A DNA stretch of 64,000 nucleotides, taken from the NCBI RefSeq assembly GCF_048128805.1, contig NC_136003.1, positions 19,860,840 to 19,924,839 of the forward strand, given 5' to 3'. The notes under the pieces are model-generated. The model was not told the DNA's origin. It made no database searches and saw only the letters and a program-made list of their open reading frames with translations. Every line of letters begins with the position of its first letter. Position 1 is the stretch's first letter. Source of the stretch: Centroberyx gerrardi (lineage: Eukaryota; Chordata; Actinopteri; Beryciformes; Berycidae). The position numbers and the translations under genes are program-made. Positions 25,401 through 36,620 of this stretch are shown piece after piece.

Positions 25401-28400
25401 TCACAGAATAATGTTCTATATCTAGATCTGATCCCATTCATGTGTGCCTCCCTTTTATCTCCTTCCCAGACAGATGAGATGGATGATGATGACGGAGCTC
25501 GTCCGCTGGCCGAATCGCTGCTCCTGGCTATCGCTGACCTGCTGTTCTGCCCTGACTTCACTGTGCACAGCCACAGGAGAGGCCCTGTGAGTACCGGGTG
25601 ACCTCTTGCCCTGCATACCACGTCATCAAAGCTTGTCATTTCATCGCCACCCAGCAGACGTAAATAATCTCTGCCGTGTTATGACAGTTAGCTGGAACAT
25701 AGTTTGACACACCTTCACGTTTCCCAAGGTTGCGCTAGGTTTGATATATAAAGGTGAAGGAGGTTTTTCTCAAGCAGTGTATCCTTCTTCCTGGTGTAAA
25801 ACTGCCCAAACTAGCCTGTCACCCAAGTTCGTCTGAAGAGAGATTGTAGAAAGAGATCCCAGAGTGTGATACACCACTGGTCTCACCAGAAAGAGTTCTT
25901 TGTCACTCATTAGCAAGAATGGAATGTTGTGTGTCAGACTGCAGCGCTGCTCTTGACGAGGAAAAGCCTCCATATATTAAACATCCTGGATAACATGCAG
26001 CATTTGTTTATCATATTACCATTTCCTCTCTAAATCAGTGGTGCTCAACCTGGGGTCCGGGGACTACTGGGGTCCTTGAGGGGGTTCCAGGTGGTCCCTA
26101 GCAAATTGATGAAGTGTTAAACTTCACCATTATTTAATTTAAAAGAAGTTAACACAATTAGAGAACGTAGAAGAATAACTATTTTGATCATAGATCACAA
26201 AATTCTGGACAAAATCATATCTAACAATAAAAATATTCTCAGATTTGGGTCCGAGAGACAAAATTTCATTGAATGGGGTTCCGTGGCCCTAATGTGTACT
26301 AAATTAGGGGTTGTTGATATGAAAAAGGTTGAGAATCACTGCTCTAAATCACATCACTGAATACAGGAAGACCAGATACAGATCCTGAGGCCCTTGAGAG
26401 AAAGTATAGACATATAGAATATACACATAGAACATATGCAATGTCACTGAGAACATGTTAAATCCAATACCTAATATATGAGAGAATTTGATTTATCTCT
26501 TCTTGAGTAACTCAAGTGGATGTCTTTTGACGCCCCATCCAGGACTCGGTGGAGGACATGCAGTCTATAGACAGCTGTGAGTACATCTGGGAGGCGGGGG
26601 TGGGCTTCGCACAGTCCCCCCCTCTCAATTACATCCATGACCTGAATAGGTGAGTCAGGGTGCTGGGTGCCCTCGGTGTGCTTGGTTGGCGATGTCTGTG
26701 TTGTTCTTTACTCTCTCATCTTGACTTTTGACTGACATGCTTGTGTTTCTTGCCTCTCTCTGTCTTCCTCTGTGATCCTCATCAGGACTGAGTTGCTGAG
26801 ATTGTTACTAACCTGCTTCTCTGAGGCGATGTACCTGCCTCCTTCATCAGACAATGTCCTCAACCCCTGGGTGACTTTCTTCTGCTCCACAGAAAATAGG
26901 TAAGATAAGTATGCAGATAAGTATGCACAAACACATAGACTCACATACTATGTGTCCATCCAGCTGTCAAGCGAATCATTAAGCGAACTTTTGAAATGTG
27001 TGTGCGAACTAGGTGGGTTTCTATTAGCTGGATTGAAGCAAAGAAATAGGCTTCCTGAAAGTATAGAGTCTTCATGCTATGGCAGTATTTATTTGACAGA
27101 TGCATTTCCATCGCTGTTATGGAAATTAATAAATCATTTCTTAATTGATAAAAGGCATTACTGCCTGAAACAGTGTAAAAACATTTTTGCAACATTGATT
27201 TAATTTTATCCAAATTTGCCATCTCCATTCAACCTCTCTAATCCAGTACATCACAATTCACATAAAAGTACTTGGATGATAAGCCAGCTATAGACTCACA
27301 GGATAAATTCTACACAAAGACACGCGCGTGTCCCTAACATGCTCCTCACATCTTATTCCCTAGGCATGCCTTACCTCTGTTCACCTCTCTGCTCAATGTG
27401 GTGTGCGCCTATGATCCAGTGGGCTACGGCATCCCGTACAACCACCTGCTCTTTTCTGACTACCGGGAGCAGCTGGTGGAGCAGGCTGTGCAGATCCTCA
27501 TTGTCACACTGGAGCACGAGGGAGGGCTGGCCCACCGCTCTGCCTCCCCATCCAGCATGGAGGAGCAGGAGGTAAGACACCAGACCCTTATATTTGGATT
27601 ACCAATAATATAGGGTATGGACGATGTGTTTTAATTTCATTCTCTCTCTGCAGTCTACAGGCCCTGACAACCTGTTTGTGAATTATTTGTCGAGAATTCA
27701 CAGAGAAGAGGTACTCATTCTCTCATTTTTTTCCATAAAGTACATGCAGATCTGCCCTGTAAAGACCCCTTGTCCAAAACCATTCTTGTGTCTCCCCATC
27801 CGCAGGACTATGACTTTGTGCTGAAGGGCCTAGCTCGTCTGCTGACCAACCCGCTGACTCAGACCTACCTGCCCAACTCCACCAAGAAGATCCAGTTCCA
27901 CCAAGAGCTGTTGGTGCTCTTCTGGAAGCTCTGCGACTTCAATAAGGTTGGGGAACACACTTAAAGAGGAATATTTTAAAGAGTTTCCTAAAAAAAATAG
28001 CCATGGTTGCTGTATTCAGTGCAGTCTCCTTTGTGTTCCCACGGCAGAAGTTCCTGTTTTTTGTCCTGAAGAGTAGTGACGTGCTGGACATTCTGGTGCC
28101 TATACTCTTCTACCTGAATGATGCCAGGGCTGACCAGTGTGAGTATTATCTATTATCTATTGCCTTTTTATCGGGAAAACTGCATCCTACAAGCCTTCAC
28201 TATGCATTGTGCATTCTTCTCCTTCTGATGTGTATATTTCTTGGGGGCAGCCCGCGTTGGACTCATGCACATCGGTGTGTTCATCTTGCTGTTGCTGAGT
28301 GGGGAGAGAAACTTTGGCGTGCGTTTGAACAAGCCCTACTCCGTCCACGTGCCTATGGACATCCCGGTGTTTACAGGGACCCATGCCGACCTGCTGATAG

Positions 28401-30745
28401 TGGTAAAAACCCCCTGCTACATTTGCGCCATCTTGAATACTAATGTTCCTGGCGTTTACCCAGTGAAAAGCAGTTAATGCTTACATAAGGCTCTCTGTTT
28501 GTTTTGCAGGTGTTCCACAAGATTATCACCAGTGGGCACCAGCGTCTGCAGCCTCTGTTTGACTGTCTGCTCACCATCGTAGTGAATGGTGAATAGCGTT
28601 GGCTCCATCTGTTGGGCAGTGCACATAGATTTTGTTTTCAACATCAAGCTTTGCAGTTTAAAACAGTATTATCAGCCTCATAATAGATTGATATCATGTT
28701 TTTTTTTTAACATTTCCTCTCCTTCCACTTTAGTGTCTCCCTACCTGAAGAGTCTGTCCATGGTGGCAGCTAATAAATTGCTCCACCTGCTGGAGGCGTT
28801 CTCCACCAACTGGTTCCTCTTCTCTGCAATGCAGAACCACCACCTTGTGTTCTTCCTGCTCGAGGCTTTCAATAATATTATCCAGTACCAGTTTGATGGT
28901 GAGAGGAAGCTTTCAAATGTTTGGCACATGATTGATTACCTTTATGTGTCTCATGGATTACATTTCTTTGTCCAGACTTTAATGGTGTCATGTTACAGCA
29001 TTCTGGGCTTGAATGGACTTTCCATGTTTTCCCTGTTGTTCATTGTATTCTTTTAAACGAAAAGAAAAGTTTAGATGGCAAATTTAGATGGACTTTGCGC
29101 CTATAAATGTATTCTGCTCTTACCCACCTCCAGGAAACTGCAACCTGGTGTACGCCATCATACGCAAACGTAACGTGTTCCACCAGCTGGCCAACCTGCC
29201 GTCTGATCCCGGCTCCATCCAGAAGGCTTTACAGAGGAAGAGGAAGTCGCCCGATGTCATTTCCCGTACCAGCTCCCAGGAGACGGTCTCCATGGAGGGC
29301 TCCCACCCTGCTGTGCCTGCAGAGCCTGGTACATTGAAGACCAGTCTGGTCGCTATGCCAGGTACAAGATGCCCTATTTGTATGCTATTTGGATGTTACT
29401 ATTTGAATGTTAAAGGACTATACCGACTTTTTGGGAAATTGGCTCGTTGGTCAACTTACCTTCTACGTGTTATGATATGAGTACCACTAAAGCCATCTAC
29501 TCCATCATCAAAATCAATCTCTAGTGTCTCTGGTACATACAGTATCTCTGTCCTGTCCACATGCTAACATGTTGCACGGAGGGAACTAGCATTATAAGAA
29601 GATAGACCTTTTAGTAATCCAGAGTTGTTTTTTCTGCCAACCCTCTTGATACATGAAGGTTAAGTTGACCTATGGGCAAACTTCTCAAAAAGTTGATGTA
29701 GTTGTTGATGTATTATTGCTTTCGCCTGTATCATGGCTCTTCTAATGGATGCACGGATCACGGTTTTCTGCAGGCATTGATAAACTGACAGAGAAGTCCC
29801 AGGTATCAGAGGATGGAACCATGGTGTCGGTTCCAAAAACAGACGGCTCACACACACTCCACTCAGACCAAAGTGCCATCGCTGGGACCAGTGACACAGA
29901 GTCAAATTCAGGCAGAGACAATGAAGTAAGTGTGTGCGTGTGTGTGCACATGATTTGTTTGTATGTAAGCATAATGTATGCACTTAAGCAAATCTACTTT
30001 TTTCTACTATATCAGGATGTTTTCTACACTGAGGCTGAAATGGAGAGAAGACGTTTGTCAAGTGCATCTTCAACATCCTACTGGGCCCCCACACCAGAAT
30101 GGGTCAGTAACTTCTGTTGCCTTCAGTCTCTCCTTCAGTTTTTGATAGAAGTTGGAAGTTTCATCAAATGAGTATTTGACCAGATCTAACTCTTTCATCG
30201 TAGGTTCTCTCCTGGAAGTGTAAACTCCCCCTGCAGACTATCATGCGTCTGCTGCAAGTGCTAGTCCCCCAAGTGGAGAAGATCTGCATCGACAAGTATG
30301 TAATCACTTCTCCTTCTGGGTCAGCAGGGACAAGGATCCACTGGCTGCCTTCGATGTGTTACTGGATTCACTGACTCATAACCTTTCTTTAAATATTTTT
30401 TAAGTTGTCCTTCTCCTACATATACTTTCCCTCTAGGGGCTTGACAGATGAGTCAGAGATCCTGAAGTTCCTCCAGCATGGCACACTAGTGGGCCTGCTG
30501 CCAGTTCCTCACCCCATCCTCATCAGAAAGTATCAGGCCAACGCAGGCACTGCCATGTGGTTCCGCACCTACATGTGGGGTGTGGTCTACTTGCGGTAAG
30601 TCAGGCATGAGAGCTGAGCATTATGCAGACTGTAATCTTTGCCTAATGAATGAACACTAAGATCTTGTTTTGTTTTTCTAGCAACGTGGACCCGCCTATC
30701 TGGTATGACACTGATGTCCGCCTCTTTGAGATCCAGAGGATGTAG
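22469..30745 (+). CDS. hid1: HID1 domain-containing protein
   Basis: Nineteen coding exons give 799 residues (human HID1 is 788): 22469-22534, 23251-23400, 24761-24931, 25470-25586, 26543-26649, 26786-26899, 27364-27571, 27654-27710, 27806-27946, 28048-28138, 28251-28402, 28510-28588, 28734-28898, 29134-29361, 29774-29925, 30016-30102, 30204-30295, 30437-30595, 30682-30745. All junctions are GT-AG and in phase. Landmarks matching human HID1 almost residue for residue: MGSTDSKLNFRKAVIQLTTK at the start (Gly2 is the myristoylation site), AFWDQFWADT, CAYDPVGYGIPYNHLLFSD, IHREEDYDFVLKG, GERNFGVRLNKPYS and WFRTYMWGVVYLRNVDPP at the end. HID1 is a peripheral trans-Golgi protein needed for dense-core vesicle/secretory granule formation; that role is from the family. 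The acidic serine-rich stretch in exons 14-16 is the least conserved part. There is no disruption. Confidence 0.97.
23876..24668. mobile_element. TTAA-flanked MITE in hid1 intron 2
   Basis: Left terminus TTAAAGGTCCAGTG and right terminus CACTGGATCTTTAA are inverted repeats with one mismatch, and the TTAA itself is the likely target duplication, as in piggyBac-type elements. Length is 793 bp. Inside, 24416-24438 and 24525-24547 form a perfect 23-bp inverted repeat around an 86-bp loop, possibly a second nested element. An internal 92-codon open frame (24135-24413) has no recognised similarity. Confidence 0.7.
26036..26341. mobile_element. hAT-type MITE with 8-bp target duplication
   Basis: The 306-bp element begins CAGTGGTGCTCAACC and ends GGTTGAGAATCACTG, imperfect terminal inverted repeats of the well-known hAT CAGTGGTTCTCAACC type. 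It is flanked by a perfect 8-bp direct repeat, CTCTAAAT at 26028-26035 and 26342-26349. It lies in hid1 intron 4 (25587-26542). It has no coding capacity, so it was mobilised in trans. Confidence 0.9.
29410..29703. mobile_element. Putative MITE in hid1 intron 14
   Basis: The left end (TTAAAGGACTATACCGAC, with TTTTTGGGAAA and GGTCAACTTACC) and the right end (AAGGTTAAGTTGACC, then CTTCTCAAAAAGTTGATGTA) are imperfect inverted repeats about 50 bp long. Length is about 294 bp. Left border is TTAA; the right border is not clear, so the element may be truncated there. Confidence 0.55.
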
Positions 30746-32408
30746 ACAGGGAGTTTTTTTTGACTGAAAATGGGACTGGTCAGCTCCAGGAGTCCTGTTC
30801 GCTTCGGTATCTGCTGGTTCCCCAGTAAACCTCACTGTGTTTAAGTTGCCACGTAATCATCATCATAATGCTTGCCCCTTACACCACCAACTCGGGTCGG
30901 AGAGTCATCCAGATGAGCCATCAGATGAAGAGGGGAGATGATTGATTGATCGATAATATTTGTAAACAACTGTGTTTGTACATTTCCTCAGACCTCAAGA
31001 CCACAGAATGTCTGTCCAAGCACTGAGAGGACTGATGTGTTTGATAATGGTTTCCAGACAGTGTAAAAGAAAGAGTGAAAATATCGTTTCAAGTTTTCAT
31101 CAGCCTTGGTGTTAAAGATATGATGCTGTCTAATAGAAGCCTGTAACATATCTTGGATGGCACATTGTTTCACGTTATTTGTTGTCATGTATTTGCCATG
31201 CTTCAAAGTGAACTTGCACTTATCTTCTGTTATGTATGGTTGTAGTTTATGTGACAATGTAACTGAACAGAACTTTGGAAACATATTTAATACCAAACTA
31301 TACAGACTGTATGTTTTTATGTATATGACTAGGTTTTGTTATGGTTAAGTTATGCTCCAGCTGGGTATGCTGTATATACTATGCTTGATGTTGAAAGTTG
31401 TATTTTCCTTAAATTATCCTGAAAATATATATTGAAAAGCATTGTGTTGGTCACAGTACCAGGCTGTATGCTTGTAGAGCGTGTTTTCAAGGGGAATCCC
31501 AATCATTGATGTCAAAGTATTTATTTCAACACTTAAGCCAACACACTTTAGATGTTACAGGCTTGGATTTTCCTTTATTTGAAAGCTCTAGAAACTTTAA
31601 TTTAAGGAATTAGTCCAGATAAACAACCCAGTAGTCCATTTTGGTGGAATTCCCTCTTGAAATGTGTGGTTTGACCAGGACAGGGAGGATACTTCTTTTA
31701 CATTGTACTTTGAAGACTGCTCCTTTCCTTCTTGACCAGTAGGTGGCAGTATGTCCCTATCCATCAACCCTGTTATGGGTTCTGAAGGTTTAACATTTTA
31801 GTTGCTCATTTATGCTGCCATTAGTTAGTCCAATTTTTCTAAGTGTAGTCACTGAACAATGATCCTATACAGGAGGGAGCATACAGGGAACATAACTTTT
31901 TGGGAAAACCATCTACACAAATGCATAGCTTAACAGTTGGATATTAAATGCCCAATTTTACCAGGAAATTTCCATAAACTCCAACTCTATAGCTCACTGC
32001 TAGAGTTCTGGTGGAGAGTCTTTCCCGGCTTTGTTGAGGCCTAGTCGATTTTTAGTTTGTTGCCCTCTAAACCTGGCAGCATAAAAGTGGCACTGCATGT
32101 GGTGGTAAATTTCCAGCCATTGTCATTTGCTCTCTCCAACAAGAGCATCTCCATCACAGCCCTTGAAGCCCTGCCCGCTACACTACTGATAATACGGTGA
32201 TGAAGTATGTAGGCGAGTTATTCATTTCCAACCATGTCCTTCCATTACCATAAATGTGTCACCTGTAATGTATGTTGCTGTTAGATGCAATACAAGGTAC
32301 ATAGGAAGTCATAAAATCAGATGAACACATGACCAACTTATGTAACAAAGTATGTGGGAATACAGATCAACAACTGTACTGACAAGTAATGTGTGATGTT
32401 CCAGCAAG
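30746..32408. other. hid1 3' UTR and intergenic DNA
   Basis: This follows the hid1 stop and precedes the converging otopetrin gene's polyadenylation signal. The proximal half is probably hid1 3' UTR. No canonical AATAAA was spotted near the stop; an ATTAAA variant occurs near 31944. No other gene was recognised. Confidence 0.45.
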
Positions 32409-32414
32409 TTTATT
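32409..32414 (-). terminator. Polyadenylation signal of otop2-like gene A
   Basis: TTTATT on the plus strand is AATAAA on the minus strand, 105 bp past the stop codon of the otopetrin gene. Confidence 0.6.
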
Positions 32415-32518
32415 CTTGTAACAAGTCTTTAACATAAAAACAGAATACTTAAGATTTAGACATTAAATAGACAACCAATAGCATAAAAATTACTCTATAC
32501 ATCTTAAAATAAGTTGAT

Positions 32519-35257
32519 CTAAGAAATCAAGTACACCTCAAAGAGACTGGCAACAGAGTGCATGCGGTAAAAGATTCCAAAAGGCAGTCCAATATTCACA
32601 ATGGCAGCCCACATGGTGAATTTGTAGAATTTGGTCTCGATGGAGTGGTCAAACTGGGGACGAGCGCCAAATGCAGGCATGATCCAGAGCTGTCAGAACA
32701 AAAACAAGCAACACAATCAGGACAAATTTAGGACAGGACTTGATTAACAGAAATGACATGTACAGGAATGGCAATATGCCATTGTTAAAACATCAGTTAT
32801 GCAAGTGAATCTCAATAAAATGAAATAAAGTAAATTGGATTTACAATGATGTTAGCTAGCAGTAAAAATGCACAGACTTCCTTCAGGACCCTTCTCTTCC
32901 AACTGAGATTTGAAGCCAGGAAGTTCCTGGGTTTATTGCTTTCTGTAACGACGCTCATCTCCGTATGATCTTGGACAGCGTGAGCATTTGTGTGCAGTGC
33001 CGCTTCCTGCATCACATGGAAGGGCTCCCGGTGCAGGCCTTCAATGATGAAGTAGTTCTGCATGCCAAGCTGGACCACAGTCAGGATTGCCCAGGCCAGG
33101 TTGAGGCCGTTCAGGTAGCCCTTGGCTCCAGTTGCCACCACAGCCACAATAGTGAAATAGCTGATGATGAATTGTCCCATCGACGCTCCCACCAGCAGCC
33201 CCACATCCAGGCTGCGTGTAGGGTTTTTCTCGGAGACGTGTTCCCTCTGGTCCAGCCTGTAGATGGCACAGCCGACCACAGTGGAGACAGACATCAGGCT
33301 CACTATCACTACGTTCATTATGAAGTGAATCAGCAGGGCTTTGTTTCTCTTCTTCTGCTCTTCTTGTAGTACGCCGACCTCATACACTATGAAGGTTGCC
33401 AGACCTGCAACTACCAGGAGTATTCCTGCTACAGGTCCCAAACACACATCCTTTGGACGGAACTTAATGTGGTGGGCGTGGTCCTCCACTACTCGACCAA
33501 CGTTTTTCCACATTACATATGCCATAGCAGAGGCGAAGAGACTGTATTCAATGTTGAAGGGGTACAGGTAGTAGAAGGCCTCTTTGAAGGTGTCACACGC
33601 CGAGTGACTGCATTTACACTTGCCATCTCCATAGCTGGCTGGAATGGGAAGGGGAGCACTTTTAGTCGGTTATTCATTAGACTGGTTGTTTATCCAGAAA
33701 GTGACAGCATGAATGCATTTACTGAGAAATTAATAGTAATGTCGAGATACCTCTGTACATGCTGCTGCCTGTGACATTCTCAAGGATTTCAGTTTGGTGG
33801 ACCGATTCCTCGGTGACTGCAGCCATCCACAATACCAAGTTAGTGGAAAGGGTAAGAGTAAGCCCACACCTGAAAAAGTGAAACAATGAGTGTGCAGCAA
33901 GGTTAAAGAAAACTACAATTGGTTGTTTAGTAGCTGAATTTACCGAGTAAAATTCTTGTGTAGCTGCACACAGTCCTTGGCATGAATCCATAGGAAGTAC
34001 GTCTAAAAACAGACAAGTTTTAAAAGTTTTCTCCAATTGAGCGAAACAGCAAGTTAAGTCAAAGCCAGTGCAAGGTTCTTACGACGCACAAGTGTAATGT
34101 TTTTAAATGCACCAACCTGGACAAATAAAAATACAGCTTGCACAACAGGGAAGGCAACTTTGACAGCAGAGTCACAATGGAGATAACCCACATAGTTAGC
34201 AATCTTGAAAATGTCCATGATCAGACTGAGGAGGCCAAACAGCACAAGTCCAGCTGCAAAAAAAAAACAAAACATAAGAATAGTTATTAAGGATTAAAAT
34301 GTCACTCATCTAGAACTCAAGCCTACCAAGTTTCAGGACAGTCTCACCTCTGAGCCACACAGGTCCTGCATGGCTGTCTTTGTACAGGCCGGCTTTGTCT
34401 TTTCGGAAGGTGAAGATAGTGTAAAACAGCATCCAGATGATGGTGAGGAGGAGGAGAATGATGAGGAAGATTTGTCGGTGTACAGCAGTAATGGCCACGC
34501 TGTTGAAGGCACTGCCACTGACTAGAGCACAACCCAGGATCAGGATGTTGACACAGATGATGCCAGACAGGAGCCATCCGCCACCGTGGTGGTTCCTCTC
34601 CCTCACCGCTTCCACACTGGGAGGACGTGCAAGACTGGGCAAATGCTGGATATTCTCCATCTGAGCTGCTGTTTCAATGTTGGATGGATGGGCCTCCACA
34701 ACATCCCTCTCGTCATTAGGCGTTTTCCTTAAGAGGAAAGTCATGAATGTGTAATTAAAAAACAAAACACAATAGTAATCCTATAAATTTTGAAGGATAC
34801 TAATTATTACAATACCACACCAAAATTCGAAACCCCTATTGGAATATTATAGTTATGTTAGTGCTGCAGGGCATAAAATACTATTAGTTGCTATTACTAC
34901 TATTCATAGTATTACATCATCACACGGCCATCTTGGTAGGAAAATAACAGGTGACTGTAATAAATAAACAGATTATTATAATCAAACGACAGCCACAGCC
35001 AATGAACTGTCTAAATTGTACCATATTGGTAGTATGCATGTGACATCATGGGGATAGGCTACTAATTGCAGCAGCTAACGGGGATCCAAAGAAAAGAAAA
35101 AAAACTTGTTTTACCACAGACACACTTCCAACACCTCAAGACTGGAATCGCACCACTGCAGCAATGCCTTATGATAGTTTTACCTAGAGAAGAGTTTGTT
35201 GCAGGTCCGGAACATCTGTCGGGTTATAGTTTTCATGTCCATTCGGCTACTCGACAT
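32519..35257 (-). CDS. otop2: Otopetrin-2-like proton channel, copy A
   Basis: Seven coding exons in transcription order: 35257-35184, 34727-34348, 34253-34117, 34002-33944, 33869-33751, 33638-32845, 32689-32519; 577 residues, with all phases closing. Otopetrins are dimeric 12-helix proton-selective channels of the plasma membrane. Helices visible include ILGCALVSGSAFNSVAI, GLVLFGLLSLIMDIFKIANY, NLVLWMAAVTEESVHQT, YPFNIEYSLFASAMAYVMWK and the C-terminal FGIFYRMHSVASLFEVY. Words such as FNIEYSLFAS, LVLFG..LIMD and ILWIMPAFGARP match OTOP2 rather than OTOP3 or OTOP1. Start chosen because the first exon (MSSSRMDMKTITRQMFRT) splices in phase 2 to AAAACGCCT. Intron positions and phases are identical to those of copy B on the opposite strand 20 kb away. 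The short extracellular loop KCKCSHSACD is cysteine-rich in both copies. Human OTOP2 is next to USH1G and HID1, so the locus fits; assigning otop2 versus a fish-specific duplicate name needs a tree. Confidence 0.93.
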
Positions 35258-36620
35258 TGTAGGCCACGGTGACGGCCAAGATGGGCAGCGGTAGGTCTAA
35301 CGCCCAGACATGTAGGCCTAGAGGTTTAGAATATTGATGACATTTACAGCGATGCAAGGAAAGGGCAAAAGAACAACACCGAGAGTTGAAACCCAAAAAC
35401 AAATAGCCAACTAATAACGGTGCACACGCATTGTCTGTTTGCTAGTCAGGTTGATGCAGTAGGAGTTGGACTTGGCGCACCACAAGATATCGTAAATGGA
35501 GGAAAAACAGGTGTAATCAGTTTCAACTAATTGATTATTCTCGCCTCACACCAGGTGTGATGCCCCAATACATTTCAGGAGCGGGTCTGGGATCCGGTCG
35601 CCTCTTCAAAGTAAATGCCCTCGTAAACCATATCCGACCTGCTGCACTTGATTTACACGTTATTCCATAAGGATTAATGAGGCCAGCTAGACCTATGTGT
35701 GTGAAATTTCCAACGGTGCTTTTTCATGACCCCAGGTGAGACTCTCTGCCTCAGGCAGTGCATGAGTGGGCCAATGAGCTAAAAAAAATTAAGCATTATA
35801 ACTAGGCCTACTGATGTGAAATCATGTATGGCCTAAACACAGGAAGGGAAAAACGTGCCATGGTTTTCATATGGTTGCCGATCCTTGCAACAGACTATGA
35901 TTAACAGGCCAAATACTAGGCCACATATTACTTCTACTACTACTGTACTACTAGCCTACTACGACTACTACTACTACTACTAATAATAATAATAATGTTA
36001 ATCATAATAATAATAATACAATTTTATTTATTCATTCATTCACTGATCGCTCTCTGTCCTCCATCTTATTACTAAATGAACAGATAAAAAGATGCCATGC
36101 TGAACAATTCTAAAGATATCATTCCTATCTCTTAAATTTTAAGTTTAATTAATTTCTTGATCCCACAAACATACTCCCAAGATTTGGAATGAAGTCTCTG
36201 TCTAGTTCCATAGTTATGGCTAAAAAATTCGAATAGTCTAATGGTGGAAATCTCAGATCTGGATCACCAACAAAATCTAATCAATTGTTCTTTGACCCAA
36301 GACCTATCAGGCCACCAAATTTCATTGAAATCTGTTCAGTAGTTTTTCAGATATCCTGCTGACAGACAAACTAAACTTTATATCCATGGTGGATATAAAA
36401 AAATACTTTTAAAACGATTAAAAAGCTGTCTTGGGACATAAAAGGACTAAGATAGTTCAGTTATTGCAGAAAAAGTAAATCTTTTACAGGTCACCTGGTT
36501 CCAAACCTGAATGTTTCCCCTAGCTCATCACTTTACTGGCAACCTGTGCACTTGTGCTGGTCACAAGGTTGGAAACAAAGGTCACTTTAATGTTCTCTCA
36601 GTTTGTCACAAACATTCAAG
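35258..36620. other. Intergenic DNA between otop2-like A and amn
   Basis: The left part should hold the promoter of the minus-strand otopetrin; no TATA box was recognised there. The middle carries a TAC/TAA microsatellite. A stretch near 36300-36375 (TTCATTGAAATCTG, CTGACAGACAAAC) resembles a common teleost dispersed repeat, family not identified. A CTCTCAG acceptor-like word just before the amn start leaves room for a 5' UTR intron. Confidence 0.45.
35963..36018. repeat. (TAC)n/(TAA)n microsatellite
   Basis: Trinucleotide repeat: about six TAC units passing into TAA units, interrupted once by GTTAATCA. Confidence 0.85.

Noticed and set aside
36603-36620. Upstream extension of amn by six codons
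   Set aside because: It begins at TTG, not ATG. The first ATG is 36621 and directly precedes the signal peptide.
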